A stretch of 64,000 nt of DNA, from contig JBOFXG010000008.1 in assembly GCA_051653965.1 (NCBI GenBank), positions 1 to 64,000 on the forward strand. The letters are read 5' to 3'. Below are positions 21,342-30,807 of this stretch, in pieces. The stretch is from CAMREV01 sp051653965 (GTDB taxonomy: Bacteria; Bacillota_I; Bacilli_A; Mycoplasmatales; Mycoplasmoidaceae). The translations under genes and the position numbers were made by a program. Below the pieces are notes generated by a model. It was not told where the DNA came from, ran no database searches, and saw nothing but the letters and a program-made list of their open reading frames with translations. The stretch's first letter is position 1; each line of letters starts with the position of its first letter.

Positions 21342-22236
21342 GAGCTTTACAATAATAATTCCTTGCTTTAATGTAGAAAAATATATTTCTAAATGTTTAG
21401 ATTCTTTAATTAACCAAAACTATGATATTAATCTTTTGCAGATTTTAGTAATTGATGATGGTTCTACCAATGATGAGTTAAAAAAAATTGTTAATGATTA
21501 TCAAGAAAAAAATAAAAACATCGAATATTATCAAAAAAATAATAATCACTGAGGTTCAGTTATAAATTATGTTTTAGAAAATAAATTAGCTAAAAATGAT
21601 TATGTTTCTATTTTAGATGCAGATGATTTTTTAAAGATTGATGCATTTAAAATTATTAATAAAATTTGTGATAATCATGATGTTGTGTCTAGTTCATATA
21701 CTATATGATGTGACAACAAGGAAAAAGGAAGATACTTTTCATATCCATATTTATTTAAAAAAGTTATTACTGATAAATATCAAAAGCAATCTCCAATTAG
21801 TATTCCTATTTCTTGATATGCGAAAAAAGAAGTATTTTATAAAATGAAAAAATTAGTTGAAGGAATACCTTTTCAAGATGGAAATTACACATCCCAAATT
21901 ATCATGAATGCTAAAAGTGTAAAACATACAAAGAAAATTACTTGTTGTTATTTCAGCACAAGAGAAGGTAATACAGTTACTTCAAAATGAGATACAAGAA
22001 GAGTTAATCAAGAATATCAATGTTTATTAAACTTAATTGATAATAATGCACAAGAAATAGTTGCTTTAAGATTTTTATTTTTTGCACCAATTAGGAAAGC
22101 ATTTATAGAAAATAAAAGAGAATTAATTGTTAATAGAAAATTTTATTTTAAATGAATTCCTTTTTATGCAAGATGAATTGTAAATATAATGTTTTTAATT
22201 ACAACAAAAAAGTTTTTTACTTTCAAAAAAATATAG
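21334..22236 (+). CDS. Family 2 glycosyltransferase, tandem copy B
   Basis: The protein has 300 residues and is paralogous to the preceding gene: MNKSFTIIIPCFNVEKYISK, VIDDGSTND, SILDADDF, then IPFQDGNYTSQI. The N-terminal catalytic half is much closer to copy A than the C-terminal half, suggesting that acceptor choice has diverged while the donor-binding half is conserved. The C-terminal 40 residues are hydrophobic and basic and may associate with the membrane. The gene overlaps copy A by 8 bp with the same ATGAATAAG/A junction as seen between the first two genes. Confidence 0.9.
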
Positions 22237-22251
22237 CAAAATTATACATAA

Positions 22252-22257
22252 TATAAT
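22252..22257 (+). promoter_or_regulatory. Candidate -10 for rplK-rplA
   Basis: TATAAT lies just downstream of the glycosyltransferase operon and about 110 bp before rplK. No convincing -35 is visible. A second TTTATAC at 22284-22290 sits immediately before the leader hairpin and is an alternative -10. Confidence 0.35.
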
Positions 22258-22295
22258 ATACTTAATAAGTATATTTTTAATATTTTATACAAAAT

Positions 22296-22326
22296 GTGGA
22301 AGAAACAAGTGTTTCGTTATTACCAC
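22296..22326 (+). promoter_or_regulatory. Structured leader of rplK-rplA, possible L1 binding site
   Basis: GTGG (22296-22299) pairs with CCAC (22323-22326), and GAAAC (22302-22306) pairs with GTTTC (22311-22315) around an AAGT loop. The two helices are separated by an asymmetric internal loop (AA against GTTATTA). In many bacteria ribosomal protein L1 binds such a two-helix element in its own L11-L1 mRNA and represses translation. The position about 40 bp before rplK fits this. The assignment is by structure and context only. Confidence 0.4.
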
Positions 22327-22366
22327 CCTAAAAAAACATAATTACAAGAAAGGTAATATTTTATTT

Positions 22367-22825
22367 ATGGCAATAAAAGATCCTAAAGTAGTTAGAGTTG
22401 CAAAAATTGAACTAATTGGAGGACAAGCAAAACCTGGTCCTGGATTAGCTTCAGTTGGAATCAACATGGCTGACTTTACAAGACAATTCAATGATAAAAC
22501 AAAAGACAAAAATGGAGAAGTAATTCCTTGTGTTATTTATGCATACAAAGATAAAAGTTTCAAATTTGAAACTAAAACAACTCCAGCTTCTATTCTTTTA
22601 AAGAAAGCAGCTAAATTACAAAAAGCTGGAAAAAACCAGTTAACTGATCATGTTGCTACTATTTCTAAGGAACAAGCTTTAGAAATAGCTAGATACAAAC
22701 TTCCTGATTTAAATGCTAATACAGAAGAAGCAGCATTAAGAATGATTGCAGGAACTGCAAAACAAATGGGTATTCAAATTACTGGCGTAGATTTAACTCC
22801 TAAAAGAAATAAAGGAGTTCACTAA
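22367..22825 (+). CDS. rplK: 50S ribosomal protein L11
   Basis: The protein has 152 residues. It is part of the GTPase-associated centre of the large subunit. Diagnostic segments include GGQAKPGPGLASVGINM, DFTRQFNDKT and the C-terminal rRNA-binding region ending GTAKQMGIQITGVD. An AGAAAGG Shine-Dalgarno sequence lies upstream. The last base of the TAA is the first base of the rplA ATG (TAATG), which favours coupled translation. Confidence 0.97.
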   Translation: MAIKDPKVVRVAKIELIGGQAKPGPGLASVGINMADFTRQFNDKTKDKNGEVIPCVIYAYKDKSFKFETKTTPASILLKKAAKLQKAGKNQLTDHVATISKEQALEIARYKLPDLNANTEEAALRMIAGTAKQMGIQITGVDLTPKRNKGVH

Positions 22826-23490
22826 TGGCTACTAAAAAATACAATTTTGATAAAACAAAAACTTATAAAATTGATGAAGCTTTAAAAATAGTTAAAGACA
22901 ATTCTAAAACTAAATTTGATTCTTCAATTGATATTGCAGTTAAATTAAATTTAGATACTTCAAAGGCTGAACAACAATTAAGAGGAACTATTACTTTACC
23001 AAATTTTTTTGGTAAAAAGGATAGAATTCTAGTTTTAGATGATGGTTTAACTGAAAAAGATTCAAAAACATATAATGTTGATTTTGCTGGTGGAAAAGAT
23101 ACAATTGATAAAATCTCTTCTGGATGAATGGATTTCGATTTAATTATTACCACACCTAAAATGATGCCTCAATTAAGTAAATTAGGTAAAGTATTAGGTC
23201 CAAGAGGGCTAATGCCAAATCCAAAAATTGGTAATGTTACAACTGATTTGAAAAAAACTATTGCAGAATTCCAAAAAGGTGTTTCTCAATATAGAACAGA
23301 TTCATATGGTAATATTCATATGCTAGTTGGTAAATCTTCTGGTGATATGAAAAAAGTTCATGAGAATATTGACTTTTTATTAGCTTTTTTAAAATCTAAA
23401 AGACCTTCAACTGTAAAAGGAACTTATATTCAAAATATTTCAGTTTCATCTACAATGGGTCCTGGTGTAAAAATAGAAATAAATAATTAA
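22825..23490 (+). CDS. rplA: 50S ribosomal protein L1
   Basis: The protein has 221 residues. It forms the L1 stalk and is the usual autoregulator of this operon. GKVLGPRGLMPNPKIGNVT is the signature segment, and GKSSGDMKKVHENI and STMGPGVKIEI are the conserved C-terminal parts. One TGA (23125-23127) is Trp in SSGWMDFDLIITTPKMM. It follows rplK with a one-base overlap. The leader hairpin upstream of rplK is a candidate target of this protein. Confidence 0.97.
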
Positions 23491-23542
23491 TTTAATTGAC
23501 TTTCATTTTTTAATTTCTTATAATTATATTAGTGGGTATATT

Positions 23543-24034
23543 ATGAATAGACAGAAGAATTTTATTTTTAAAAGTTTGATTTTAATTCTTTTCTTATTGT
23601 CTTTAATAATATCCTTTTATTTTTCTATTGATTGAATATTAAAAAATGAATTTACAAATAATGTAATTTTAGAAATTAATGACAACCAAACTTTTAGAGC
23701 TGTAGAAATATTAAATGTTACTTCAGTTAATTGATGAATTATTGTTATTTCCTTATTATTTGGATCACTCCTTCTTTTTATTATTTTTTTATTTGTAATA
23801 ATTACATTAAGAGTAAAAGATAAAAAAAGATTATTCTTTTTTAATAAAAATAATGAAGAAACATATAGTGATCAATTGCTTAGAAACAACATATCTATTA
23901 GAACTGATACTTATATTTTGGAAGAATCAGATTATACAAATAATGTTTCATATAGGACTAAAGAATTTGTTCCTTATTACAGTCACTTACATGATGATTA
24001 TTTAAGAAATAATTGATGAATGAGAAAAGAATAA
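23543..24034 (+). CDS. Two-helix membrane protein, function unknown
   Basis: The protein has 163 residues. There is a hydrophobic helix near the N-terminus (about 8-30), a short external segment of about 35 residues, a second helix (about 62-92, with WWIIVISLLFGSLLLFIIF), then a polar, presumably cytosolic, tail. The chosen ATG follows AGTGGGTATATT. The 3' end overlaps the convergent HIT gene by 37 bp, a sizeable tail-to-tail overlap. I do not recognise a family. Confidence 0.65.
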
Positions 24035-24417
24035 CTCTCATCAATTGTTTTTTTATTATTTCTTTTTATAGAAATATTAAATCCTTCATTTTTTTTAAAT
24101 TTAGGAATTAAATGCATATGTAAATGCATAATTTCTTGACCAGCATTTGCTTTTTCATTAATTAAATAATTTATTCCATCATTTTCGATTGAAGAATTAT
24201 TAATAATATTTGCTATTTTTTTAGATGTATTTGTAATTGCTACTAAATAATCATTATCACATATACTAAAATATTCAAAATGCTTTTTAGGAATTATAAT
24301 ACAATGACCATCTGAAATAGGATCTATATCTAAGATGCACATTGTCATTTCATCTTCATAAATAATCTTTGCAGGTACTTCTTTATTTATAATTTTGCAA
24401 AACAAACATTTGCTCAT
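23998..24417 (-). CDS. HIT-family nucleotide hydrolase/transferase
   Basis: The protein has 139 residues. It carries the histidine triad HLHMHLIPKF (HxHxHxx form) near residue 100, a CLFCKI Cys pair at the N-terminus, and GHCIIIPKKHFEYF. These match the Hit/HinT group that removes AMP or related groups from phosphoramidates and adenylates. AAGGAA precedes the ATG. It lies directly downstream of rnhC, with only a few bases between. The true substrate is not deducible. Confidence 0.93.
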   Translation of the reverse strand: MSKCLFCKIINKEVPAKIIYEDEMTMCILDIDPISDGHCIIIPKKHFEYFSICDNDYLVAITNTSKKIANIINNSSIENDGINYLINEKANAGQEIMHLHMHLIPKFKKNEGFNISIKRNNKKTIDESYSFLIHQLFLK

Positions 24418-24419
24418 AA

Positions 24420-25280
24420 TTATTCCTTATTTGTTTTAAAATGTTCTTTGATATATTTATTTAATACTATATTATTTTCTTTCAAAAATAACAAAGAAGG
24501 CTTAACAACAGATGTAACAGATCCCAATGGGATTTTGATTGCTAGATTTTTTTCAATCTTTTCAATCTGTTTTAAAAAGCTAACTCTTGCTAAAATTGAA
24601 GCACAAGCTACTTCTAGATATTTAGACTCAGCTTTTGTTTCTAAATACATTTCATAATTTATTTTTTCATTTATAATTTTCATTTGTTCATTAAACCTAT
24701 TTATATTTGTATATTGATCAATAACTACAATATCATTTTCTTGATATATTTTATTGATTACCTTATTATGACCAAATGTTTTTATTGTATTAACATTTTC
24801 ATATTTATTATATAATTCATTATATTTTTCTGGTTCAATATCATAGATTTCATTAATAGTTAAATTTAATATTTCAAGATAAACTTTTTTCATAAATGAA
24901 TCGGTAAGTTTTTTTGAATCATCTACACCAAGCTTAATTAGTTTATTTCTATTTTCTTTCGGTATCTTAACTGCTGCAAATGAAACACCACCAAATAAAT
25001 CACCATTACCAGATTCATCAGTGCCAATAGTTATGTTCTTTCTTGTTTCATTATTTATTTTTTTATTTTCAGTTTTAATATTTAACATTTTTAAAATATT
25101 ATCATAATCACTACCCTGAATTAAAAGTGTATTTGTTTTATAGATTGTTATTTTATATTTTTTTGTAGAAAAAACATATAATATATTTTCATTATTATTT
25201 TCTTTTAAATGAGAACTCATATATTTTAAAATAAGATCAATCTGTTTTTTATCTATTTTTTTAGAAAATGAATTACTCAT
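24420..25280 (-). CDS. rnhC: Ribonuclease HIII
   Basis: The protein has 286 residues. It degrades RNA in RNA-DNA hybrids. The catalytic block is IGTDESGNGDLFGG, with later DDSKKLTDS, IVVIDQY and AESKYLEVACASILAR carrying the other acidic residues. The N-terminal extension of about 85 residues is a TBP-like substrate-binding domain, which marks RNase HIII rather than HII. GGAG precedes the ATG. The gene is divergent from the GpsB-like gene and forms a unit with the HIT gene. Confidence 0.9.
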   Translation of the reverse strand: MSNSFSKKIDKKQIDLILKYMSSHLKENNNENILYVFSTKKYKITIYKTNTLLIQGSDYDNILKMLNIKTENKKINNETRKNITIGTDESGNGDLFGGVSFAAVKIPKENRNKLIKLGVDDSKKLTDSFMKKVYLEILNLTINEIYDIEPEKYNELYNKYENVNTIKTFGHNKVINKIYQENDIVVIDQYTNINRFNEQMKIINEKINYEMYLETKAESKYLEVACASILARVSFLKQIEKIEKNLAIKIPLGSVTSVVKPSLLFLKENNIVLNKYIKEHFKTNKE

Positions 25281-25324
25281 AAGACTCCAATTCTTATATA
25301 ATTATAATATGTTGGTTTAAAATT

Positions 25325-25669
25325 ATGAATTATAAAATAAAAAATATGAGAGAAGAAATTCTTAACAAAAAATTTAGAAGAGATTTAAAGGCAGGTTATG
25401 ACGCTTATCAAGTAGATGTTTTTTTTGACACAGTTTTATCATATATAAGATATCTTGAAAATGAAAACGAAAATACTTATAACATTAGCAAAAATTTAAA
25501 ATTAGAAAATGATTCTCTTAAAAAACAATTAGAAGAAATTGAAAATAAAAGATTTGTTGCAGAACATGAACTGCATGAATTAAAAGAAGATGGTTATAAA
25601 AACCAAAAAATAATTAAAGATTTATCTTTATGAAAAGCAACTTATACTAATACAAAAAATGATAAATAA
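25325..25669 (+). CDS. DivIVA/GpsB-like coiled-coil protein
   Basis: The protein has 114 residues. ILNKKFRRDLKAGYDAYQVD followed by VFFDTVLSYI matches the lipid-binding N-terminal domain of DivIVA/GpsB (pattern K-x-F-x(6)-G-Y-D-x-x-x-V-D-x-F). A coiled coil runs from about residue 45 to 95. A TGA Trp occurs at 25631. Such proteins bind curved membrane and organise division or growth; the wall-synthesis partners of GpsB would be absent here, so the role must differ. A later ATG at codon 8 is an alternative start. Its end overlaps acpS by 11 bp. Confidence 0.75.
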
Positions 25670-26003
25670 AAATAGTATTGTTAATTTAGGAATAGATATT
25701 ATTTCAAAAAATAGAATAGATTTAAATAATCATTTATTTTTGAAAAAAATTCTTTCTATAAAAGAAAAAGATATATTTGATTCATTTATGAGTTACGACT
25801 CAAAGATTTCCTTTGTTGCTTCTAGATGAGCAGCAAAGGAAGCTGTCTATAAAGCATTAAATAATAAAGATATTCTATTTATTAATATTGAAATTTTAAA
25901 TGATATAAATGGAAAACCATATTGTAGTAATTTTGAAAAAGTAGCATTGAGTATTACTCATTCTGAAATTTATTGTATTGCAATTGCTTTCTTATTAAAA
26001 TAA
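25659..26003 (+). CDS. acpS: Holo-[acyl-carrier-protein] synthase
   Basis: The protein has 114 residues. It attaches 4'-phosphopantetheine from CoA to apo-ACP. Motifs are NLGIDIISKNRID (GxD metal-binding motif), FVASRWAAKEAVYKAL (WaxKEAxxK) and VALSITHSEIYCIAIA near the C-terminus. The Trp in the second motif is TGA, so the gene is broken in a standard-code reading. It overlaps the preceding GpsB-like gene by 11 bp. Its presence implies a working ACP, probably for lipid precursor handling along with the FakA system at 45154. Confidence 0.9.
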
Positions 26004-26090
26004 TTTTAATATAAATTAGTATCCAAATGATTGGTATTTTTTTATTGCCTTGTTATATTTAATTATATATAAGAAATAAAAGGAGTGCAA

Positions 26091-26330
26091 ATGAACTTTG
26101 TAGCATTAATTGGTTTAATAACTCATATTGAAAACATTAAAAATCAAAAGTATATAGAAATGGAAATAAATTCAGCTAATAAGACATCAAATATTGCAAA
26201 AATAATTATTGATGAGAATAATAATAATTTATTTAATGAAATAAGCTTAGGTGTCATAATTGGTATCAATGGTTTTATTGATTTCTCAAATAGCAATAGT
26301 ATTATTTTAAAAAACTATACATTAATATAA
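26091..26330 (+). CDS. Small protein, possibly OB-fold single-strand DNA-binding type
   Basis: The protein has 79 residues. The ATG at 26091 is chosen because AAAGGAG ends 6 bp upstream; an in-frame GTG at 26085 abuts the Shine-Dalgarno sequence and is unlikely. The pattern MNFVALIGLITHI, KYIEMEIN and LGVIIGINGFI resembles a minimal SSB/PriB beta-barrel (strand-turn-strand plus the G-v-x-I-x-G segment), but lacks an acidic tail. The similarity is by eye only. A strong terminator follows. Confidence 0.45.
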   Translation: MNFVALIGLITHIENIKNQKYIEMEINSANKTSNIAKIIIDENNNNLFNEISLGVIIGINGFIDFSNSNSIILKNYTLI

Positions 26331-26365
26331 AAAAAATTTAAGAATTAATCATTCTTAAATTTTTT
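26331..26365. terminator. Bidirectional terminator between the small gene and degV
   Basis: AAAAAATTTAAGAAT and ATTCTTAAATTTTTT form a perfect 15-bp inverted repeat with a 5-nt loop, with A-runs and T-runs on both sides. The degV stop codon (26345-26347) lies inside it, so it can end both converging transcripts. Confidence 0.85.
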
Positions 26366-27229
26366 ATCAATACCAACCGCAAAACCAAATGAATTTTTAC
26401 CTGTGTTACAAAAAATAATTAGTGGAACTTTTCTCATTATTATTTCTTTTTTATTAATCTTAAATTGCTTAACAATTTCTTCTAAAAGAAACTCTCTTTT
26501 ATCTTCAGAGAACATAGAAGAAAAAACTGAAATAAATTTAACTTTTCCGCCTGACTCATTAATGCTATCTAGCATCTTTTCAACCATTTTTTCTAACGCC
26601 TTATTATATTTTTTAGCAATTGTGTTTAAACTAATTTTGTCATTCATATTTAATATAGGAACTAATTTTGCTTTATCTAATATTTTACCAATAATTAATT
26701 TTGACATTCTTCCACTAGCTGTTGCTGGTTTAGATGATTCAGAAACGAAAGAAGTATGTATATAATCACTTTCTTCTTCGGCAAACTTAATTACTTCTTC
26801 AACACTTTTGCCACTATCAACCATTTTTTTACTTTCTAATAAAATATATTCAAGTCCATAACATTGAGCACGAGTATCTACAACATGGATCTTACCTTTA
26901 TATTCATCTTCTTTTTCAAGACTTTTAATAGAATCATATTGTGAAGATAAAGTTTTATTAATTGTGAAAATTAAAACAAAATCATTTGTTAGAAGAAGTT
27001 TATCAATAACAGACATAACTTCACCAAGAGCACTACAAGAAGTTTTTAATAAGTTATTAGATTTATGATGTTCATCAATTTTTTCATAACTAATTTCTTC
27101 TGGTAAATCATTATAACTTTTTGTATCATTCTCAGTTATTTTAAATGTTATTCTAGTTATATTATTCTTTTTGATTTCATCTTCTGTTAGAGTAGAGCTA
27201 CCGTCTACAACAAGTGCTATTTTTTTCAT
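26345..27229 (-). CDS. DegV-family fatty-acid-binding protein
   Basis: The protein has 294 residues. DegV signatures are VVDGSSTL at the N-terminus, LKTSCSALGEV (fatty-acid carboxylate contact region), FTINKTLSSQYDS and TASGRMSKL. In Firmicutes DegV proteins serve as FakB, presenting a bound fatty acid to the kinase FakA to make acyl-phosphate. A fakA gene lies at 45154 and a second DegV at 62461, so the two DegV proteins may differ in acyl-chain preference. An AAGGAAAT ribosome binding site precedes the ATG. FakB function is inferred. Confidence 0.88.
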   Translation of the reverse strand: MKKIALVVDGSSTLTEDEIKKNNITRITFKITENDTKSYNDLPEEISYEKIDEHHKSNNLLKTSCSALGEVMSVIDKLLLTNDFVLIFTINKTLSSQYDSIKSLEKEDEYKGKIHVVDTRAQCYGLEYILLESKKMVDSGKSVEEVIKFAEEESDYIHTSFVSESSKPATASGRMSKLIIGKILDKAKLVPILNMNDKISLNTIAKKYNKALEKMVEKMLDSINESGGKVKFISVFSSMFSEDKREFLLEEIVKQFKINKKEIIMRKVPLIIFCNTGKNSFGFAVGIDKKFKND

Positions 27230-27257
27230 TTTTATTTCCTTTTTAATTTTTATTAAA

Positions 27258-27279
27258 AAAAGAACAATATTGTTCTTTT
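27258..27279 (-). terminator. Palindromic terminator for the acidic-protein gene
   Basis: AAAAGAACAAT followed directly by ATTGTTCTTTT is a 22-bp palindrome, 13 bp beyond the stop of the minus-strand gene ending at 27292. T-runs follow on the minus strand. Confidence 0.7.
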
Positions 27280-27291
27280 ACTTTTTTTGTT

Positions 27292-28113
27292 TTATCTTTT
27301 GTTAGCAGCTAAAAATGTTTTTAATGCTTTATCAACTCTTCAACACATTGAGTTCAAGAAGTCATAACTATAAGCAGCATTTTTAACTCTTGATTTTTCA
27401 ATTAATAATTGAATGAATTCAATTTTCTTTTGAGCACTTATTAATAACATTTTATATTCTTCATCATTAATGTTTGTTGAATTTGATAGTCTGTATATCA
27501 ATTCTTCTTGACTATAGATAATATCTTTGTTTTTATTTCAAGCTCTTTCATTACTTCCAATTTGATCTTTTTTAGAATTCATTTTTATTGCATTAAAATC
27601 TACTGGAACATATTCTTCACTAACTTCTGATTCAAATATTTGATCATCTAATTCTATTTTATCATCAAAATTATTTTCAATATTTAATTCATTTTCATCA
27701 ATAACTCAATTTTGATTTAATTCTTCATCTTCAACATTTGAGATACTAGTGTCATCATTTAAAATTTTTTCTTCAAATAAAAAATCACTTTCTAAATTTT
27801 CATTATCTGAAGCTTCAAAAGAATTATCTTCAATTATAGATTCTTCATTAGAAAAATTATTTTCATATTCTTCTTCTTTGTTTTCTTCTTCATAGTTTTC
27901 ATTTGTTGGGTTTTCTAATTCAACTTCACTACTTTCAAAGTCACTAACTGAATCATCTTTTAAACTATTTTCAATTTTTTGTATAGAGTTTACTATTTTT
28001 CTAAACTTTTTCTCTGATAAACTAGATTCAAGTTCAGCAAGTTTATTTTCTCTTTCTTCAATTGACATATTATGTCAATTATTAAGAAGTTCTTTTTTAC
28101 CTTTTCTATTCAT
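27292..28113 (-). CDS. Acidic low-complexity protein, function unknown
   Basis: The protein has 273 residues. A basic start (MNRKGKKELLNNWHNMS) leads into a short coiled coil (to about residue 50), then about 120 residues extremely rich in Glu, Asp, Asn and Ser, and a more ordered C-terminal part of about 100 residues with RAWNKNKDIIYSQEELIYRL and a final helical bundle-like stretch. TGA codons are Trp. There is no membrane segment or known motif. The acidic middle suggests an unstructured linker. It is isolated between a terminator and the divergent opp operon. Confidence 0.75.
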
Positions 28114-28264
28114 TTGTATCTCCATTTGTTTAAAAAAACAATATATATAATTATTTTACTATATTTTTGTGCTATGTAAACACTAAAATTAATAATATAT
28201 TTATGATTATAAATCTTATTAAATTGATATAATTAATTTATATTTTAATAAATAAAGGTATATT

Positions 28265-30784
28265 ATGAGATTGAAAAAAATAATGATAAACTCATTAGTT
28301 TTGATTCTTGTTTCATCTCCATTCATAGCTTTAACCTTTTTGAATATATTTCCTAAACCTGATAGTATCGATAGTAGATACATAATTAATGATGATATAA
28401 CAAATGAACAAAAAGGAATTTTAAAGAAAGCTTTAGATGAAACAATTCAAGATGAAGAATTAATATTTAAGTTTTATACACTAACTCAAACTGCTCAGTA
28501 CACACCTTCTATGCTTTCTTGATTTGTAGAATTTGATAAAGCATTGAATGCTTTGGATAGTAGATTGGGTTTTGAATTAATTCCTAGAACTAATCAAACT
28601 GTAGATTCTGCTTTTAGAAATAAAAATGCTGAAATGGTTAGTATGTTTTGATCGCCTGATTACCATAATATCGGAACTTGGGTTGGATTGCATTTTTCTG
28701 CTAATTATCAAACTCCAAATTTATGACCTTCTTTGTATAAATATCTAACTTCTGGTTTAGATGGAACAATTCCTGTAGATTCTGAAGAATATGGACCACT
28801 TAATTCTATTTTTATGGTGAGTCAATGAGGTGCTTCTTTAAAAACTCACTTAGAAAATTCATTTTATCCAATTGATCCAATACCTGGATTTACACCTGAA
28901 AATTTATATCAAAGTTATGATAATTTAATATCTTTAGATAAAAAAGTTTTTGCAGCAAATAATAAAGCTTCAAAAACTGGAGCTAGATCAGCACTATCAA
29001 ATGCAATTACTTTATGAGCTGATTTAAATAGTGTTGATACTAAACAACCTTTAGCAGCTGGGCTAGTAAATTGAATGGATCATCAAAGTTCGGGTTTACC
29101 ATGAATTGCTAATGGTCCAAGTACTACAGTTAGACACTTAACTAGACAAGGTTATAAGACTCCAACAAATGAATATTCTGGTTTAAACTTTAGAGATTGA
29201 CATTATATTGATGGGCAAACATCCAACAATGGTGAATTATTTAGATGATGAACACCACAAGATCCTTTTGCAACAAATAGAACTCCATATAATCCTACAT
29301 TTAATGCTGATAGCAATAATATGTTTTTCCAATCAGTATTTAATGGTTTAGTAGATTGAAAAATAGTTGGTGATTGAAAATTTGAAAAAAATGATAAAGG
29401 AGAAGATGTTTGAACACCTCCAGAACATTCATTTTTTATGAGTGGGGCTTCAAAAATAGAATTTTATAATAATGGATTACTAAATCCATATATTTTAGAA
29501 AGAACTAAGTTAAAGAATAATGAAATAAATATAGATAAGGCTTATAAAGAAGCAATAACTAATTCAAATAGCATTAAGTTTACAATTGAACCTACTTTTC
29601 CATGATTAGACCATAATGGTGTTGAACAAGGTAAATTACAAGCACAAGATTATTTTTGAGGTTTGATGGGCTATGTACTTTCTGCAGATCTTGGAATTAA
29701 TACTAATGGATATTATTTAGATTTAATGAGTTTAGATGTTCAAAAAACAATTGATGCTAATTCTAGTTTTTGAGAATTAGATTCTAAAAACAATTACATT
29801 CCTAAATTAAGTGATGTTAATACTATTGAGTATGTTTTAAAAAGTCCTAACATAAATTTTTTAGATATATTATCTAAGCAATATTTTCAACCAATTCCTA
29901 TTACAAATAATAAAGTTAAAGCAATTTTTGATATTCCATCAAATGATTCCCTATTTAACGATAAAGGTGAATTTATTCCAAATAATATAGACTTTAATAC
30001 TTTATATGGTGCTGGTGAAAAAAGAGGAAACTATACATCTTGATGATCTGCTGGTCCTTATTATGTAAAAAATGTTTCTGAGCAAGATATTCAATTTGGA
30101 ATTAATAAAAATTATTTTGATATTTTAAATTCTAATAGTAACCCATTAACTAAAGATCCATTTGGAATTAATCCAAAAATTAAAAATGTTGTAATGAAAT
30201 ATGCTGGAGCTTACTCTCCTCAAGTAACTTATGAGCAATTTAAAACTGGAGAGATTGATAAATCAGATATTCCTTCTGCATTAATTTCAGAAGCATACAA
30301 AAATTTTAAAACTTCATTTAGAACTGAAGGTGTTTCAATAAATGGAAGATCAGACATAATACCTTACAATACTAATATTTATATTGTAGATGATTTTTTA
30401 GAACCAATTCTAGATAATAAAGGTAATAAAAAAATTAAAAGTTTAGTATCTCCACAATATGAAAAAGCAATTGTTTCAGATTTTAATTTAGGGAATGAAG
30501 GTAATAGTTGAAAAATTAGAAATGCTATTAACCAATCTATTGATTGATATTCATTATCAGCATTAGCACTACCAGATAATAGTGCTTCATTTCAACAATC
30601 TTTAGTTCCATTTGGAAATTTTAGATCAAGTGATAATTTAAAATTAACAGATATTAAAACAGATAATTTTTTTAATGAAGATACATATTGAGAAACTGCA
30701 GCTAATAACAAACAAATAGGTTATTTAAGAAGAACATTAGAGATTTATAAAGAAAATTGAGCAAAACAATTTCAAAAAAAATAG
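28265..30784 (+). CDS. oppA: Oligopeptide ABC transporter substrate-binding protein
   Basis: The protein has 839 residues. An N-terminal hydrophobic segment (about 8-28) acts as a signal or anchor, but no lipobox Cys follows it, so the protein is probably anchored by the uncleaved helix rather than by lipid. The long extracytoplasmic part is rich in aromatics with many TGA Trp codons. The assignment rests mostly on position, since it is the first gene of an operon with clear OppBC, OppD and OppF, and on the size and composition usual for mycoplasma OppA. Mycoplasma OppA proteins are known to bind peptides, and some have ecto-ATPase activity. I see no clear Walker motif here. Confidence 0.75.
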
Positions 30785-30807
30785 AATATAAAAATTAGGG
30801 AGAAAAA

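Noticed and set aside
26005..26045. Hairpin after acpS (CCAA and TTGG)
   Set aside because: Only about four base pairs form before a mismatch, too weak to call a terminator.
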